A stretch of 64,000 bases of DNA from Trichaptum fuscoviolaceum (taxonomy: Eukaryota > Basidiomycota > Agaricomycetes > Hymenochaetales > Trichaptaceae). Both the position numbers and the translations under genes were made by a program. The notes under the pieces are model-generated. The model worked only from the letters and a program-made list of their open reading frames with translations. It had not been told where the DNA came from and did not search any database. The stretch is taken from assembly GCA_910574455.1 (NCBI GenBank), contig CAJSYZ010000002.1:1451671-1515670 (forward strand). Reading direction: 5' to 3'. Positions within the stretch are counted from its first letter, which is position 1, and each line of letters opens with the position of its first letter. This document shows positions 33,924 to 43,226 of this stretch, one piece after another.

Positions 33924-34481
33924 CCCAAACATGCATTTGGATTATGATTAGGATAGTCATAGTGAATGTTTGGCACTATGTGCCTGACCCATAACCCTCC
34001 CAGTAAATTACAATTAACCATTCTTTCCGAAAATTGTATGTCCTATATCAATTTGAAATGCGCTCCGATTGCCGCAAAACGTCGTACGGCATGAGATATG
34101 TATATAGAGAGCTATTTAAAGCTATCAGAACATAGACACAGTGTACATACATGCATAGGAATGACTAACAATAATTGCATGCACTCCGAAAATAGTTAGT
34201 GTGTTAGAGCTATATATAGCTCCCGTGTAGCTATTCTAAGCTCATATTATTGCTCTCCTCGTCGTTCTGTACCATTTTGACTATTTATACATGCCTTTAC
34301 GTGCAGTAGAAGTGCTAGAACAAAAATAACAATAAAATAAAAGAATAATTTGTAATAATATGAAAAATGCGTATTTTGGCGCTGTCAAAGCCCGTTTCAG
34401 CTCGTCTAGTACGTCCCATTGGATTCCCATCAAAATTTGCATTCCGGCAGTACTCCAATATGGTGTAATGGGCCCCATATG
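33924..34481 (-). repeat. Inner right arm of the palindrome, cut by gypsy
   Basis: Reverse complement of the inner left arm, ending at ATATG where the gypsy LTR starts. The rest of the arm resumes after the second ATATG at 41077-41081 with TTCAGCAATAAAAATAG. Confidence 0.88.
34477..34481 (+). repeat. Gypsy-1 target-site duplication, left (ATATG)
   Basis: ATATG here and at 41077-41081. The intact left arm has ...AACATATGGGG (complementary) once, so the duplication is certain. Confidence 0.93.
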
Positions 34482-34823
34482 TATCAGCAACAGCTAGCAG
34501 TGACGACGACGACCACTGGGCTGTGCCTCTACTCAATCTCAGCAAGAAAGGTTGAGGGATAAAAGAAGTATATTAGCTACTGCTAACCGGAGGTTAGATC
34601 AGATCAAAGCTAGAGTACAACGAAAGCGAAGCTGTCTACTTATATACTGTAGGGTGTGGCTGTGTCGCACTGCCCCGTTACTAAGCTACTATGCCAGAAG
34701 GTTCCATGGATTACTAAGTAGCGTCAGTGATGAGTAAAAGAAGATGACTACGCGTGAATGCATAAGTGATGACAAAGAAAAGAAAAGATAAAATAAAAGG
34801 AAAAGGAAATTGAGTTCATGACA
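34482..34823 (-). repeat. Gypsy-1 3' LTR (342 bp)
   Basis: Matches 40735-41076 over its full length by eye. It contains AGATCAAAGCTA, the complement of the self-primer. No frame of note. Confidence 0.94.
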
Positions 34824-34842
34824 TAACCCCCCCCTTTAAGGC
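34824..34842 (-). promoter_or_regulatory. Gypsy-1 polypurine tract
   Basis: Sense strand TTAAAGGGGGGGGTTA abuts the 3' LTR; expected place for the plus-strand primer. It overlaps the last codons of pol. Confidence 0.8.
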
Positions 34843-36413
34843 GGATGTCCCAGCCGCGAAGAAGGCTCTGTGGGTTCACGTTTCTCCATGATGTCTAGAA
34901 GTTCGACCATACGAGTACGTGTCACCGTACGAGGAGCACCCGGATGTAAGCGATGGAATTCTTCGACCTCTTCCTGAGCATGTTTGACATTTGCTGCAGG
35001 TTCCCAAGTACGCTCCGATGCCGGATATCCTTTCCAGTGGACCAAGTACTGTAATTTGCCATAATAGACCCGCGAGTCGAGAATCTTTTCGACTTCCCAT
35101 TCCTCTACGCCTTTCACAAGATCTGGTGGAGGCGGAGGCTTTCGTCGCTGAGAAGGAAAGACTGGGTCCTTATATGGCGTCAGAAGTACTTCATTGAAAA
35201 CCGGATGTAGTCGCTTCCAATGGGGTGGAAGTTTCAGACGATATGCTGCTTTGCCAACTTTCTTTTCAATGACAAAGGGTCCATAACGTTTATCGCCTAA
35301 TTTCTTCATGGGTCGTGTAGAAGATATGTTGACGCCTTCTAACATGACTTTGTCACCCGGTTTATACTCCTGAGATGATCCGCGTCGTTGGTCATAGTAC
35401 CGCTTCATGAGTGCCGCTGCCTCCTCAAGAGCCAATCGAGTTTCCTCTCTAACCTGTTGCATCCTATCTGCAAACTGCTTGGCTGACTCATTGGTGGATT
35501 CGCGTCGAGGGTTAGTTCCTGTATACGGATGACGTCCGTAATTGACAAAGAATGGTGACTGCTTCGTCGAGGAGTGTTCCCTATTGTTGTATGCGAATTC
35601 TGCCAAGGATAGCCATTCTACCCAGTCCGACTGACGATGATTTATGAAGATGCGCAAGTATTGTTCAACTTCTTGGTTAATGCGCTCTGTCTGTCCGTCG
35701 GTTTGAGGATGGAAAGCTGTTGACGAGTTTGCTTCAATGCCCACAAGTTTGTATAGTTCCTTCATAAACTTGGCTTCGAACTGCGGCCCGCGATCATGGA
35801 TAAACTTCCGTGGAATACCGTGCAATCTGAAGATCTGATCCCGGTAAATCTTTGCCATGCCTTCAGCTGTGAGAGATGTATCAATTGGCGTAAGGTGGAT
35901 CATCTTGCTGAATCGATCAACTGTAACACAGATCGCATTGTGACCTTGCGACTCTGGTAATTCGCCGATGATATCCACTGATACGATCTCCCATGGGCTA
36001 GAGGGGACTTCATTGGGATTTAGAGGTGCATTGGGTTTTGCTCGATGTGGCTTTGTACGCTGACAAGTGTCGCAACCTGAAACATATCGTCGGACATCAA
36101 AGTGTACTCCTGGCCACCAGTAGTTCCTAGTGATCAGTTCTACTGTCTTGTACTGTCCTGGATGTCCGTCGATTCGAGAATCATGGTGTGTACGTATGAT
36201 ATCTTCTCGAAGTTTCTGGTCTCGCGGAACATAGATGCGTCCTTGTCGCAGTACTAACCCATCCGGCAATGCCTCCCATTGATCTTCCTTGTTTGCTAAG
36301 GCCAAGCGTACGACTCTGTCCATAGAGGATCTCGCTCTCATGATTCGTTTGACAAAATCTTCATCTAAAGATTCTACCAAAACTTCATTGACGAACCATT
36401 CTGGTTTGAGCAA
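34836..36413 (-). pseudogene. Gypsy-1 integrase with chromodomain (pol part 3)
   Basis: A 525-codon frame with an HHCC zinc finger (HHDSRIDGHPG...CDTCQRTK) and the core acids in VDIIGELP, HDRGPQFEAKF and TDGQTERINQE. At the C-terminus a chromodomain carries WEVEKILDSRVYYGKLQYLV and HWKGYPASERTWEP. Chromodomains of this group can bind methylated histone H3 and steer integration to heterochromatin. The frame is two bases out of register with the upstream RT because a G run on the sense strand (36437-36442) has six G instead of the four needed. It starts without a convincing ATG, so it is a broken part of pol rather than a separate gene. Confidence 0.9.
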
Positions 36414-37810
36414 AGTGACGTCAACGTTGTCATTCTCCCCCCTTCTTTATGATCTGCTCGTCTCGAGAGAAGGTCGGCTTTCGTCATCTGAGATCCTGGC
36501 TTATGGAACAATTTGAAGTCGTATTCTGCAAGTTCTGTGACCCAACGCGCTTGTCTATAGTTCAACTTTTGGGGCTTTTTGAAATACTGGAGATTAAGAT
36601 GATCGGTCCAGATTTGGAAAGGTTGTCTAGCACCCAATAAGTATTGTCGCCATTCGTCAATGGAGTCCATAATTGCAAGTAATTCCTTGTCGTAAATCTC
36701 ATAGTTGCGCTCTGTAGCATTGAGTGCACGAGATCGGAATGCAATTGGACGCCATTTTCCATTAATGTACTGGGACAAGATAGCGCCGTTGGCAAAGTTT
36801 GAAGAGTCACATTCAATGCAGAATTGATCGTTATCTGTAGGCACCGCTAGGACAGGTTCCTCACAGATACGTTGCTTTAAACGATCAAATGCTTCCTTCT
36901 GATCGGTACCCCACTCCCACTCCACCTTCCCTGTCAAGGCATGTAGCGGTTTGGCAACATGACTAAATCCTAAAATGAATCGGCGGTAGTAATTGCAGAA
37001 CCCTAAGAACTGTTGTAGCTCATGTTTGTTCGTGGGTTCTGGCCAATCTTTAACTGCTGCTACCTTTGCCGGATCCATTCGGACTTCGCCATTACCAATG
37101 ATGTGGCCTAGATATTCAATGCTCGACTGTGCGAATAAACATTTTTCAGGCTTCAGACAGAGTTTGTTTTCTCGAAGTATTTCCAGGACTTGTCGCACAA
37201 GACGATCATGATGCTCTCTCGTCTGTGTGAATATGAGAATATCGTCCAAGTATACTATGACATGTCCGTCATTGATGAGATCTCTGAGTATTTCGTTCAT
37301 GAAACCTTGAAATGTCGCCGGTGAATTAGTCAAGCCAAAGAACATCACTGTAGGTTCAAATAGACCACGCCATGTGCGGAATGCAGCCTTCCATTCATCG
37401 CCCTCTTTAATCCTAATATTGTTGTATCCCCATCGTACGTCAAGCTTCGTGAAGAACTTTGCCTGTTTTGTCAGATCAATGAGCTCTTGAATGAGTGGCA
37501 AAGGGTATTTGTTCTTTATTGTACCCTTATTGAGCTCTCGATAATCTTGAACAGGGCGAAGCTTGCCGTCTTTCTTTTTAATGAAGAAGAAAGGGGATGC
37601 CATAGGAGATTTTGAGGGACGAATGCGACCGGAGCGCAGGTTTTCTTCTAGAAATTCATCTAGCGCCTCACGCTCTTTGAGACTCAATGGATAGACCTTG
37701 CAATCGCGGGGTACAAACCCAGGAGTGAGTTCAATTGCATGGTCCCAAGGGCGTCGTTCTGGGAGGTGATTGAATTCTTCTTCGCTAAAAGACTGTAGGG
37801 AATTCTGCAA
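36374..37810 (-). pseudogene. Gypsy-1 reverse transcriptase and RNase H (pol part 2)
   Basis: The frame holds RT with VQDYRELNKGTIKNKYPLP, FGLTNSPATFQ and the catalytic box VYLDDILIF. Gypsy RNase H follows with FCIECDSSNFANGAILSQ and NYEIYDKELLAI and HLNLQYF. Catalytic residues are intact. It is cut off from the protease part by an extra T in the run at 37787-37790 (a TAG stop results) and from integrase by the G run near 36440. The overlaps of 26 and 40 nt between frames are results of these indels. Confidence 0.9.
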
Positions 37811-38954
37811 TGAAATCGGCGGCTACTTCTTGTACTACAGCTCGCAACCGATTTCGTCTCTCTCGTGTCTCAGAGACGTACTTTTCCCAGTCAAAGAAGA
37901 ATATACGATCGCCCTCTTCCAGAGTCTCAATTTTATCCGCTTCAGGTTCATCTTCCACTGTTCCGAGAGTTGGAATATAGCCACAATCATCAGGGCAACG
38001 GGTAAAGGATATTTCTCCCGTTGTCCAATCGATGCTTGGATTGTGACGCTTCAGCCATTCATAGCCGATGAAGAGATCCGTACTCTCAAGATTGGTAACC
38101 GCAAGTTCAATTAGCTCTGAGTGATCATGGATTGACATTTTGATCTCTACATATTCCGTAATGGCTCCATTTGTGTTGGGAGTCCCATCTGCGTTATAGA
38201 CTGGTAGCGGAATAGGTAGTTTCTTGGTAGGAATATGATGAGCTTCGACGAACTCGCGATTAATGCATGAACCGGTGCATCCGCTATCCACTAATGCCTT
38301 AACCTTAACCGTTTCCAAATTATCCAACCGATGTAATAATATCGGCAGCGTGAGCTGCGACGTGCCCGTCTTTCTGATAAAGCGTTTATTACCCTTTAGA
38401 CTTCTTACGGCAGCAAGAGCTTCCTCATGATTAAGACTGTTAATGAGGGGAACCAGCTCTGGTGTGACTTCTGCTTGCCGACAAGAAGGGGTCCATACAC
38501 GCAATACCGTCAAGGCATCCGCAAGCTTATCCTCCCTAAGACGCTTCACTACCCATGCCGCTGTGTGAGGGATAGGAAGGTCTCTTCGGTTCCGCTTGGG
38601 ACGTGGGACTTCGACCGTGGGTTTAGGTTTCTCCTCTGGCACCGAGGATTGAGAAGAAATATTAAAAGAAGAAGAAGAGGAAAACAAGCAATCATTACTA
38701 TCTACATTGGACGGTGTTGTTTTTTCTTTATAAATATTTTTATTGAGTGGGGATTTAGAACGAGACGATACATTGATAGGAAAATCACAGGAAAATTCTA
38801 CAAGACGTATTTTTGTTGTTTTTGTTTTTTCTTCGTTTTCTTTATGGTTTTGTTGGTTTTTTTCATAATTAACTACCGGTTCATCATAGTAAAAAGAGTC
38901 CGAATAAAAGGTGCCAGATTCGAAAAATTCATCCTCAGTGCATACCACGTTCAT
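37785..38954 (-). CDS. Gypsy-1 protease region (pol part 1)
   Basis: 389 codons. The aspartic protease site is ALVDSGCTGSCINREFV; the segment NLESTDLFIGYEWLKRHNPSIDW is typical of gypsy protease ends just before RT. The N-terminal 150 residues are Lys/Ser-rich and not recognised. The ATG (38952-38954) overlaps the gag stop in ATGA (38951-38954), so pol could be made by termination-reinitiation rather than frameshifting. The frame stops early at TAG near 37785 because of the extra T. Confidence 0.85.
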   Translation of the reverse strand: MNVVCTEDEFFESGTFYSDSFYYDEPVVNYEKNQQNHKENEEKTKTTKIRLVEFSCDFPINVSSRSKSPLNKNIYKEKTTPSNVDSNDCLFSSSSSFNISSQSSVPEEKPKPTVEVPRPKRNRRDLPIPHTAAWVVKRLREDKLADALTVLRVWTPSCRQAEVTPELVPLINSLNHEEALAAVRSLKGNKRFIRKTGTSQLTLPILLHRLDNLETVKVKALVDSGCTGSCINREFVEAHHIPTKKLPIPLPVYNADGTPNTNGAITEYVEIKMSIHDHSELIELAVTNLESTDLFIGYEWLKRHNPSIDWTTGEISFTRCPDDCGYIPTLGTVEDEPEADKIETLEEGDRIFFFDWEKYVSETRERRNRLRAVVQEVAADFIAEFPTVF

Positions 38955-40111
38955 GCCTGAGGGCTCGTAAAATCCTGCTGTCCGTCGACAGGGGCTTCCG
39001 CTGCGTGTTCTTCCGTTAACTGATCCGACTGATCCCAGTACCCAGCTGCTAACTCCGACTCTGTCCGATGTTCCATAGCGCGGAACTGGTCATTCCAATC
39101 AGCACACTCTTCTGGATCCATCTTTTGGATGATCTCACGGATCTTGAGAGTGCGCGATGGACAGTTACGTGCAATGTGACCAGGTCGGTTGCAGAGATAA
39201 CAGAGGTTGTTCCGGCGAGCTCGATCCATCGTGATCTCCATAGGCTGGCCCTGACCTCCAAAGGTGACTCCTGTCTGGTCTCGCTTATCAGTAACAGGTG
39301 GAGGTCCTGGTGGAGGTCGGAATTGTGGGGCCACCGGAGGTGGAGCATAAGGGGCACGAGGTGGAGCATGGAGTGGGCGACGAACCATTGGTTGTTGACG
39401 AGTCCGCATGACGTCCTGCAGGCGTCGACGTTGATTGTCGAAGCGAAGCGCTGCAGTCTTCCATCCTTCGTACGTAATAGGGCATTCACTCATGCTGAGG
39501 ATGTTTTGTACGATGGAGGAATCTAACGCCATTTCGAGTAACCGGATCAAAAAGTCATCATAACCGTCCATGTAACCCGCTTTGCGCCGGTGTACGTCAA
39601 ACTGCGCAAAGAACTCTTCCGCTTTCGCACCGCTTTGCTTTAGCTTTATCAACGCGGTCTGCGCATGCATCGCCTCATTGGGATCACCGAAAGTAGTCTT
39701 CAGGGACTCGAGAAACGTGTTCCAAGTGTCATTAATTGTCAATGTGCCTGCCACTGTCTTCGAATCCACATAGTTCTGTGCCCACTCTCCAGCTAATCCG
39801 CCGCGCATAAGACTGAGCACAAACAGGATTTTCTGAGAGGATAGATGATAGGCGTCTCCATGAGCACTAAGAAAGACATGAACAGTGCGGATAAAATCTT
39901 TGTAGTTGGTGCCATCAAACGGTTCCGGTTTGACAGCAAGATTTTTGGTGACGTGTGACGGAGTGGAACGTTGTTGCAGTACTCGGACGTCCTCCCGAAG
40001 CTGATTCTCTCGTATAGCGGCTTCCAATATCTCTGTCTCCCGAGTTTGGATAGTACCTCTCAACTCGTTGATCGCATTCTCGAGTGCTAGAATCCGCTCG
40101 GTGTTACTCAT
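38951..40111 (-). CDS. Gypsy-1 Gag
   Basis: 386 aa, intact. Heptad-like N-terminal helix (TERILALENAINELRGTI), a capsid-like retrotransposon Gag domain in the middle (AGEWAQNYVD, LIKLKQSGAKAEEFFAQFDV), a Pro-rich segment and one CCHC knuckle CYLCNRPGHIARNC. Length and order fit gypsy Gag. Forms the virus-like particle. Confidence 0.92.
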   Translation of the reverse strand: MSNTERILALENAINELRGTIQTRETEILEAAIRENQLREDVRVLQQRSTPSHVTKNLAVKPEPFDGTNYKDFIRTVHVFLSAHGDAYHLSSQKILFVLSLMRGGLAGEWAQNYVDSKTVAGTLTINDTWNTFLESLKTTFGDPNEAMHAQTALIKLKQSGAKAEEFFAQFDVHRRKAGYMDGYDDFLIRLLEMALDSSIVQNILSMSECPITYEGWKTAALRFDNQRRRLQDVMRTRQQPMVRRPLHAPPRAPYAPPPVAPQFRPPPGPPPVTDKRDQTGVTFGGQGQPMEITMDRARRNNLCYLCNRPGHIARNCPSRTLKIREIIQKMDPEECADWNDQFRAMEHRTESELAAGYWDQSDQLTEEHAAEAPVDGQQDFTSPQA

Positions 40112-40734
40112 TCTGGTGGCGGCTGAGGAATTCTAGGAGGAGTGAGGTGTAACAGGATTTGGAAGATGTAGAGTTCAATATAGAGGTGGATAGCAGGGCG
40201 ACAGTCGATGAGAGGGATACGGCACTGGAACACGAGTTCGTTCAGGAAGAACAGGCGCAGTATGAGCGCCAGGATGAAATCTGTAAAAAGAATAAAATCG
40301 ATAACAGACGTTGCCCGTATCTGGCTACAGATTAACAATGCCTGTCGTTAAAGGACTAGATACAAAGCACACTCAGTATCTGTTGGTTCGTCTGGACTTC
40401 GCAAGACACCGCTGGTCAGACAGTCTTTCGACTCCGCAGGCGGTGTTGTATGAGAGAGGTGTACTAGTCAACCGGCGAACTAAGGCCAGGGGTGACACTT
40501 CACAATCAATAGAAGTTTCCAGATATCCACCAGTGTCTGCTATGCAGGATCAAAACAACGACAGCAGAGGTTGTAGCAAAGATAGGAGTCTGTTTAGAAA
40601 CGACCCGAGGAGAGGAAATCTGTAAATGGGTGGGGAACAGTGGTTACGGGATGGAATGAGGAATGGGGAATGGAGTGATGAATAGATGTGTGTTGAGTAG
40701 AGACAAAGGGCAGAGAAGGGTAGCTTTGATCTTA
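40112..40734 (-). other. Gypsy-1 leader between 5' LTR and gag
   Basis: About 620 nt without a convincing frame on the sense strand. It begins with the primer-binding site and would hold packaging signals; none can be pinpointed. Confidence 0.6.
40721..40732 (-). promoter_or_regulatory. Gypsy-1 self-priming primer-binding site
   Basis: Sense strand AGATCAAAGCTA starts two bases after the 5' LTR. The sense strand of the LTR holds its exact 12-nt complement TAGCTTTGATCT at 40865-40854. It does not resemble a tRNA 3' end. Tf1-type elements prime from the 5' end of their own RNA, which fits if transcription starts near 40865. Confidence 0.8.
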
Positions 40735-41076
40735 TATCAGCAACAGCTAGCAGTGACGACGACGACCACTGGGCTGTGCCTCTACTCAATCTCAGCAAGA
40801 AAGGTTGAGGGATAAAAGAAGTATATTAGCTACTGCTAACCGGAGGTTAGATCAGATCAAAGCTAGAGTACAACGAAAGCGAAGCTGTCTACTTATATAC
40901 TGTAGGGTGTGGCTGTGTCGCACTGCCCCGTTACTAAGCTACTATGCCAGAAGGTTCCATGGATTACTAAGTAGCGTCAGTGATGAGTAAAAGAAGATGA
41001 CTACGCGTGAATGCATAAGTGATGACAAAGAAAAGAAAAGATAAAATAAAAGGAAAAGGAAATTGAGTTCATGACA
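40735..41076 (-). repeat. Gypsy-1 5' LTR (342 bp)
   Basis: Identical by eye to the other LTR. On the sense strand the predicted RNA start (self-primer at 40865-40854) would give U3 of about 210 bp upstream, and R plus U5 of about 130 bp. Confidence 0.94.
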
Positions 41077-41849
41077 ATATGTTCAGCAATAAAAATAGAA
41101 CATGTTTTGATGTTCTACACATGTTCCCAGCTAGTATTACCATATATAGGTATCAAATTCATCTTAAGTTTGCTTCTACTAATATATTCCGATTTTAGCA
41201 TATTTTATCTGCTGCTGGTGGGCCTAGGGGAAGCCTGCATATATGCAGGTGCAAATGAATATAATTATCTATTTTATGATGATTTTTACCGCTTTAGGAA
41301 GGGCCCAGGAGGGCCCAGAACACACTGGTACCCTAATATGGTCGCTCAGAAGCGTAGTTCCCACGCTAGGGCGAAGCGGCAGTGTCCAGGAATATTTTCT
41401 GATTTTTTGGTTATTTTCGTGCTATTTTAGAAGGCCTGTAGCACCTGCAAAGGTTAATTTGAGTTTATTCCCACGGCCTCCTCTAAAGCGGCACCAAGTG
41501 ACCTGGAACCTGCCAGACCTCAGGGTCCTGGACCCTGGTGTGCCTCATATCTCAAAATAGATGGAAATTATGAAATTCTGATTTATTACAGCATGCTATC
41601 AATCAACAGTGCCTGAATGCTATAATTAACCTAAAAAAGCGGTGGGTATGCAATGCATTATTCTATTATCCAGTGCTATAATCCCAATTGGTATTGTATG
41701 CCTAGTATTCCCTAGGTTTGCATCCCCTGAATCAATGTACAGCAAGGCTGATTCACCCTACACCGCTTCAACCAGCATTTGCTGGAGATGATGCAGTGGA
41801 TCGTTTACAGCAACGCTGTACTTCATTCAATCAGATGCTCTATATCATG

Positions 41850-41937
41850 CAGCAATTGCTGTAAGCTCATTCAATGAGTGTCTCCAGTACATTCAGCAAA
41901 CGCTGTATTTCATTCAATGAACTAACTGGCAGGACTG
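41850..41937 (-). repeat. Palindromic transposon right terminus with subterminal repeats
   Basis: The right end has about 100 bp not present in the left end, carrying repeated ATTGAATGA and palindromic CAGC(N4)GCTG motifs (41850-41861 and 41894-41905) before the terminal repeat ending at 41937. Likely transposase-binding sites by analogy with other DNA transposons. Confidence 0.7.
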
Positions 41938-42865
41938 GCCCAGCACCTTTTACAGATCGTGGAGAAAGCCCAGTCGGAGGGCCTGGTGTGTTCTGCCCTA
42001 GCGGTGGACATACAGGGTTTCTTTGATTTGGTGCACCCACAACACCTACACCGCCGTCTCTTGGAGTTGGGCTGTTTGCCAGACATGGCGGACTGGTGCC
42101 TCTCCTTCATGACTGGTCGGCAGGCTGCCATTTCCTTCGATGGCACCACCCTCCCTAGTGTCCACAAACCGGACTTTGGGACGCCTCAGGGCTCACCTGT
42201 CTCACCCATCCTCTCTACCCTTTTTGCAGCTATTGCCATCAAGCGGTTCCAACACCCTGACTGCGAGCTCCTTGCATACGTCGACGACCACTTGATTGTC
42301 ATTTCTGGCACATCCGTCACCGCCAACTGCAGGAACTTAGCAGACGCCTACCACCATCTCAACTCTCTCTTTAACGACATCGGCCTCAAAATCGAAACAG
42401 CTAAGACAGAGCTGATCCACTTCCACCCACCCAGACGATCCACGGGCTACAATGGCTGGGACACCAAGGGCGTCCGACTCGACCCAGACACACTCATCAA
42501 ACCCTCCATCCCTCTGCGATGGTTGGGTATCTGGTGGGATCCCACTCTCTCCTTCAAGCCCCATGTTGAGCGCATGCGCTCCAAGGGCCTCTCAACACTT
42601 GCTGCCATTCGCCTCCTTGCCAACACAGAACGCGGCATGTCAGCCCTCAACCTTCGCCAGCTTTACTCAGCCTGCGTCAGAACAGTCCTTGCCTGGGCTG
42701 CGCCGGTCTGGTACACTGGCATCTGCCAGAAGACCCTTGTGGCTCGTCTACAGGGTGTTCAAAACACTGCTTGCAGGTGGATCCTTGGTGTCTACCGAGG
42801 TGCTTCACCGCTAAGCACCAATTATCTTTGCTCTATGCCCCCGTTTCAGTTTTATTTCAATTATC
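41938..42865 (+). pseudogene. LINE copy H (family 2), right part: RT palm
   Basis: Resumes after the transposon with the duplicated GCCCAGC. The frame is open through GFFDLVHPQHLH, FGTPQGSPVSP and the catalytic box AYVDDHL to FQFYFNYL, where the poly(T) of antisense copy I begins at 42866. RNase H and the 3' end are lost. Codons differ from family 1 until near the end, where the two families are almost the same. Confidence 0.9.
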
Positions 42866-43226
42866 TTTTTTTTTTTTTTTTTTTTTTTTTTGGGTTATTA
42901 TTACTGCAGCATAGCTAAGTACATGACCTATCTACAACGGAGGCGCCCGTCATCGAGGTAAACTACGAAACTGGGCGGGAGGTGCCCGCCACCGAAGGTG
43001 GCGGCTAAGTGGGCGCACCGCCTATTAAAGAAGGGAAAAGGAAGAGGAGAGATTGATTTACATATCACCACGCCCATGTCAAGGCGCAGGTGAACCTACA
43101 CTACAAGCACAGACGAAGTTTAGAAAAGAGGGCGCGTCCGGGCACATTACCTGGGCGTTAACCTGGGTAAAGCACCGTTCTGTCTGGGATCGCTGGTGCC
43201 TCATACATAAAAAGAAGTAAGTTGCA

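Larger units (their letters stand above)
34482..41076 (-). mobile_element. Ty3/gypsy chromodomain retrotransposon 1
   Basis: A 6595-bp element reading leftward with two 342-bp LTRs that look identical, a 5-bp duplication, gag, protease, RT/RNase H and integrase with a C-terminal chromodomain (Tf1/sushi/MarY-like chromovirus group). On the sense strand the LTR runs TGTCATGA...GCTGATA, so the 3' end is TA rather than the usual CA. Gag is intact; pol is split by two run-length frameshifts. Confidence 0.95.
32480..41937. mobile_element. Giant palindromic (foldback-like) DNA transposon, no transposase
   Basis: Both ends carry an imperfect terminal inverted repeat of about 37 bp (CACTGCTGCCAG... 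left, CAGTCCTGCCAG... right, 31 of 37 alike). Behind them nearly the whole element is two inverted arms: left about 32502-33809, right 33924-34481 continuing at 41082 to about 41840, around a 114-bp centre (33810-33923). The gypsy element 34482-41076 splits the right arm. Without it the element is about 2.86 kb. The short frames in the arms are mirrored and resemble no transposase, so it is nonautonomous. Superfamily is unclear; the 7-bp duplication and CA-start ends are near hAT habit but not decisive. Confidence 0.85.
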
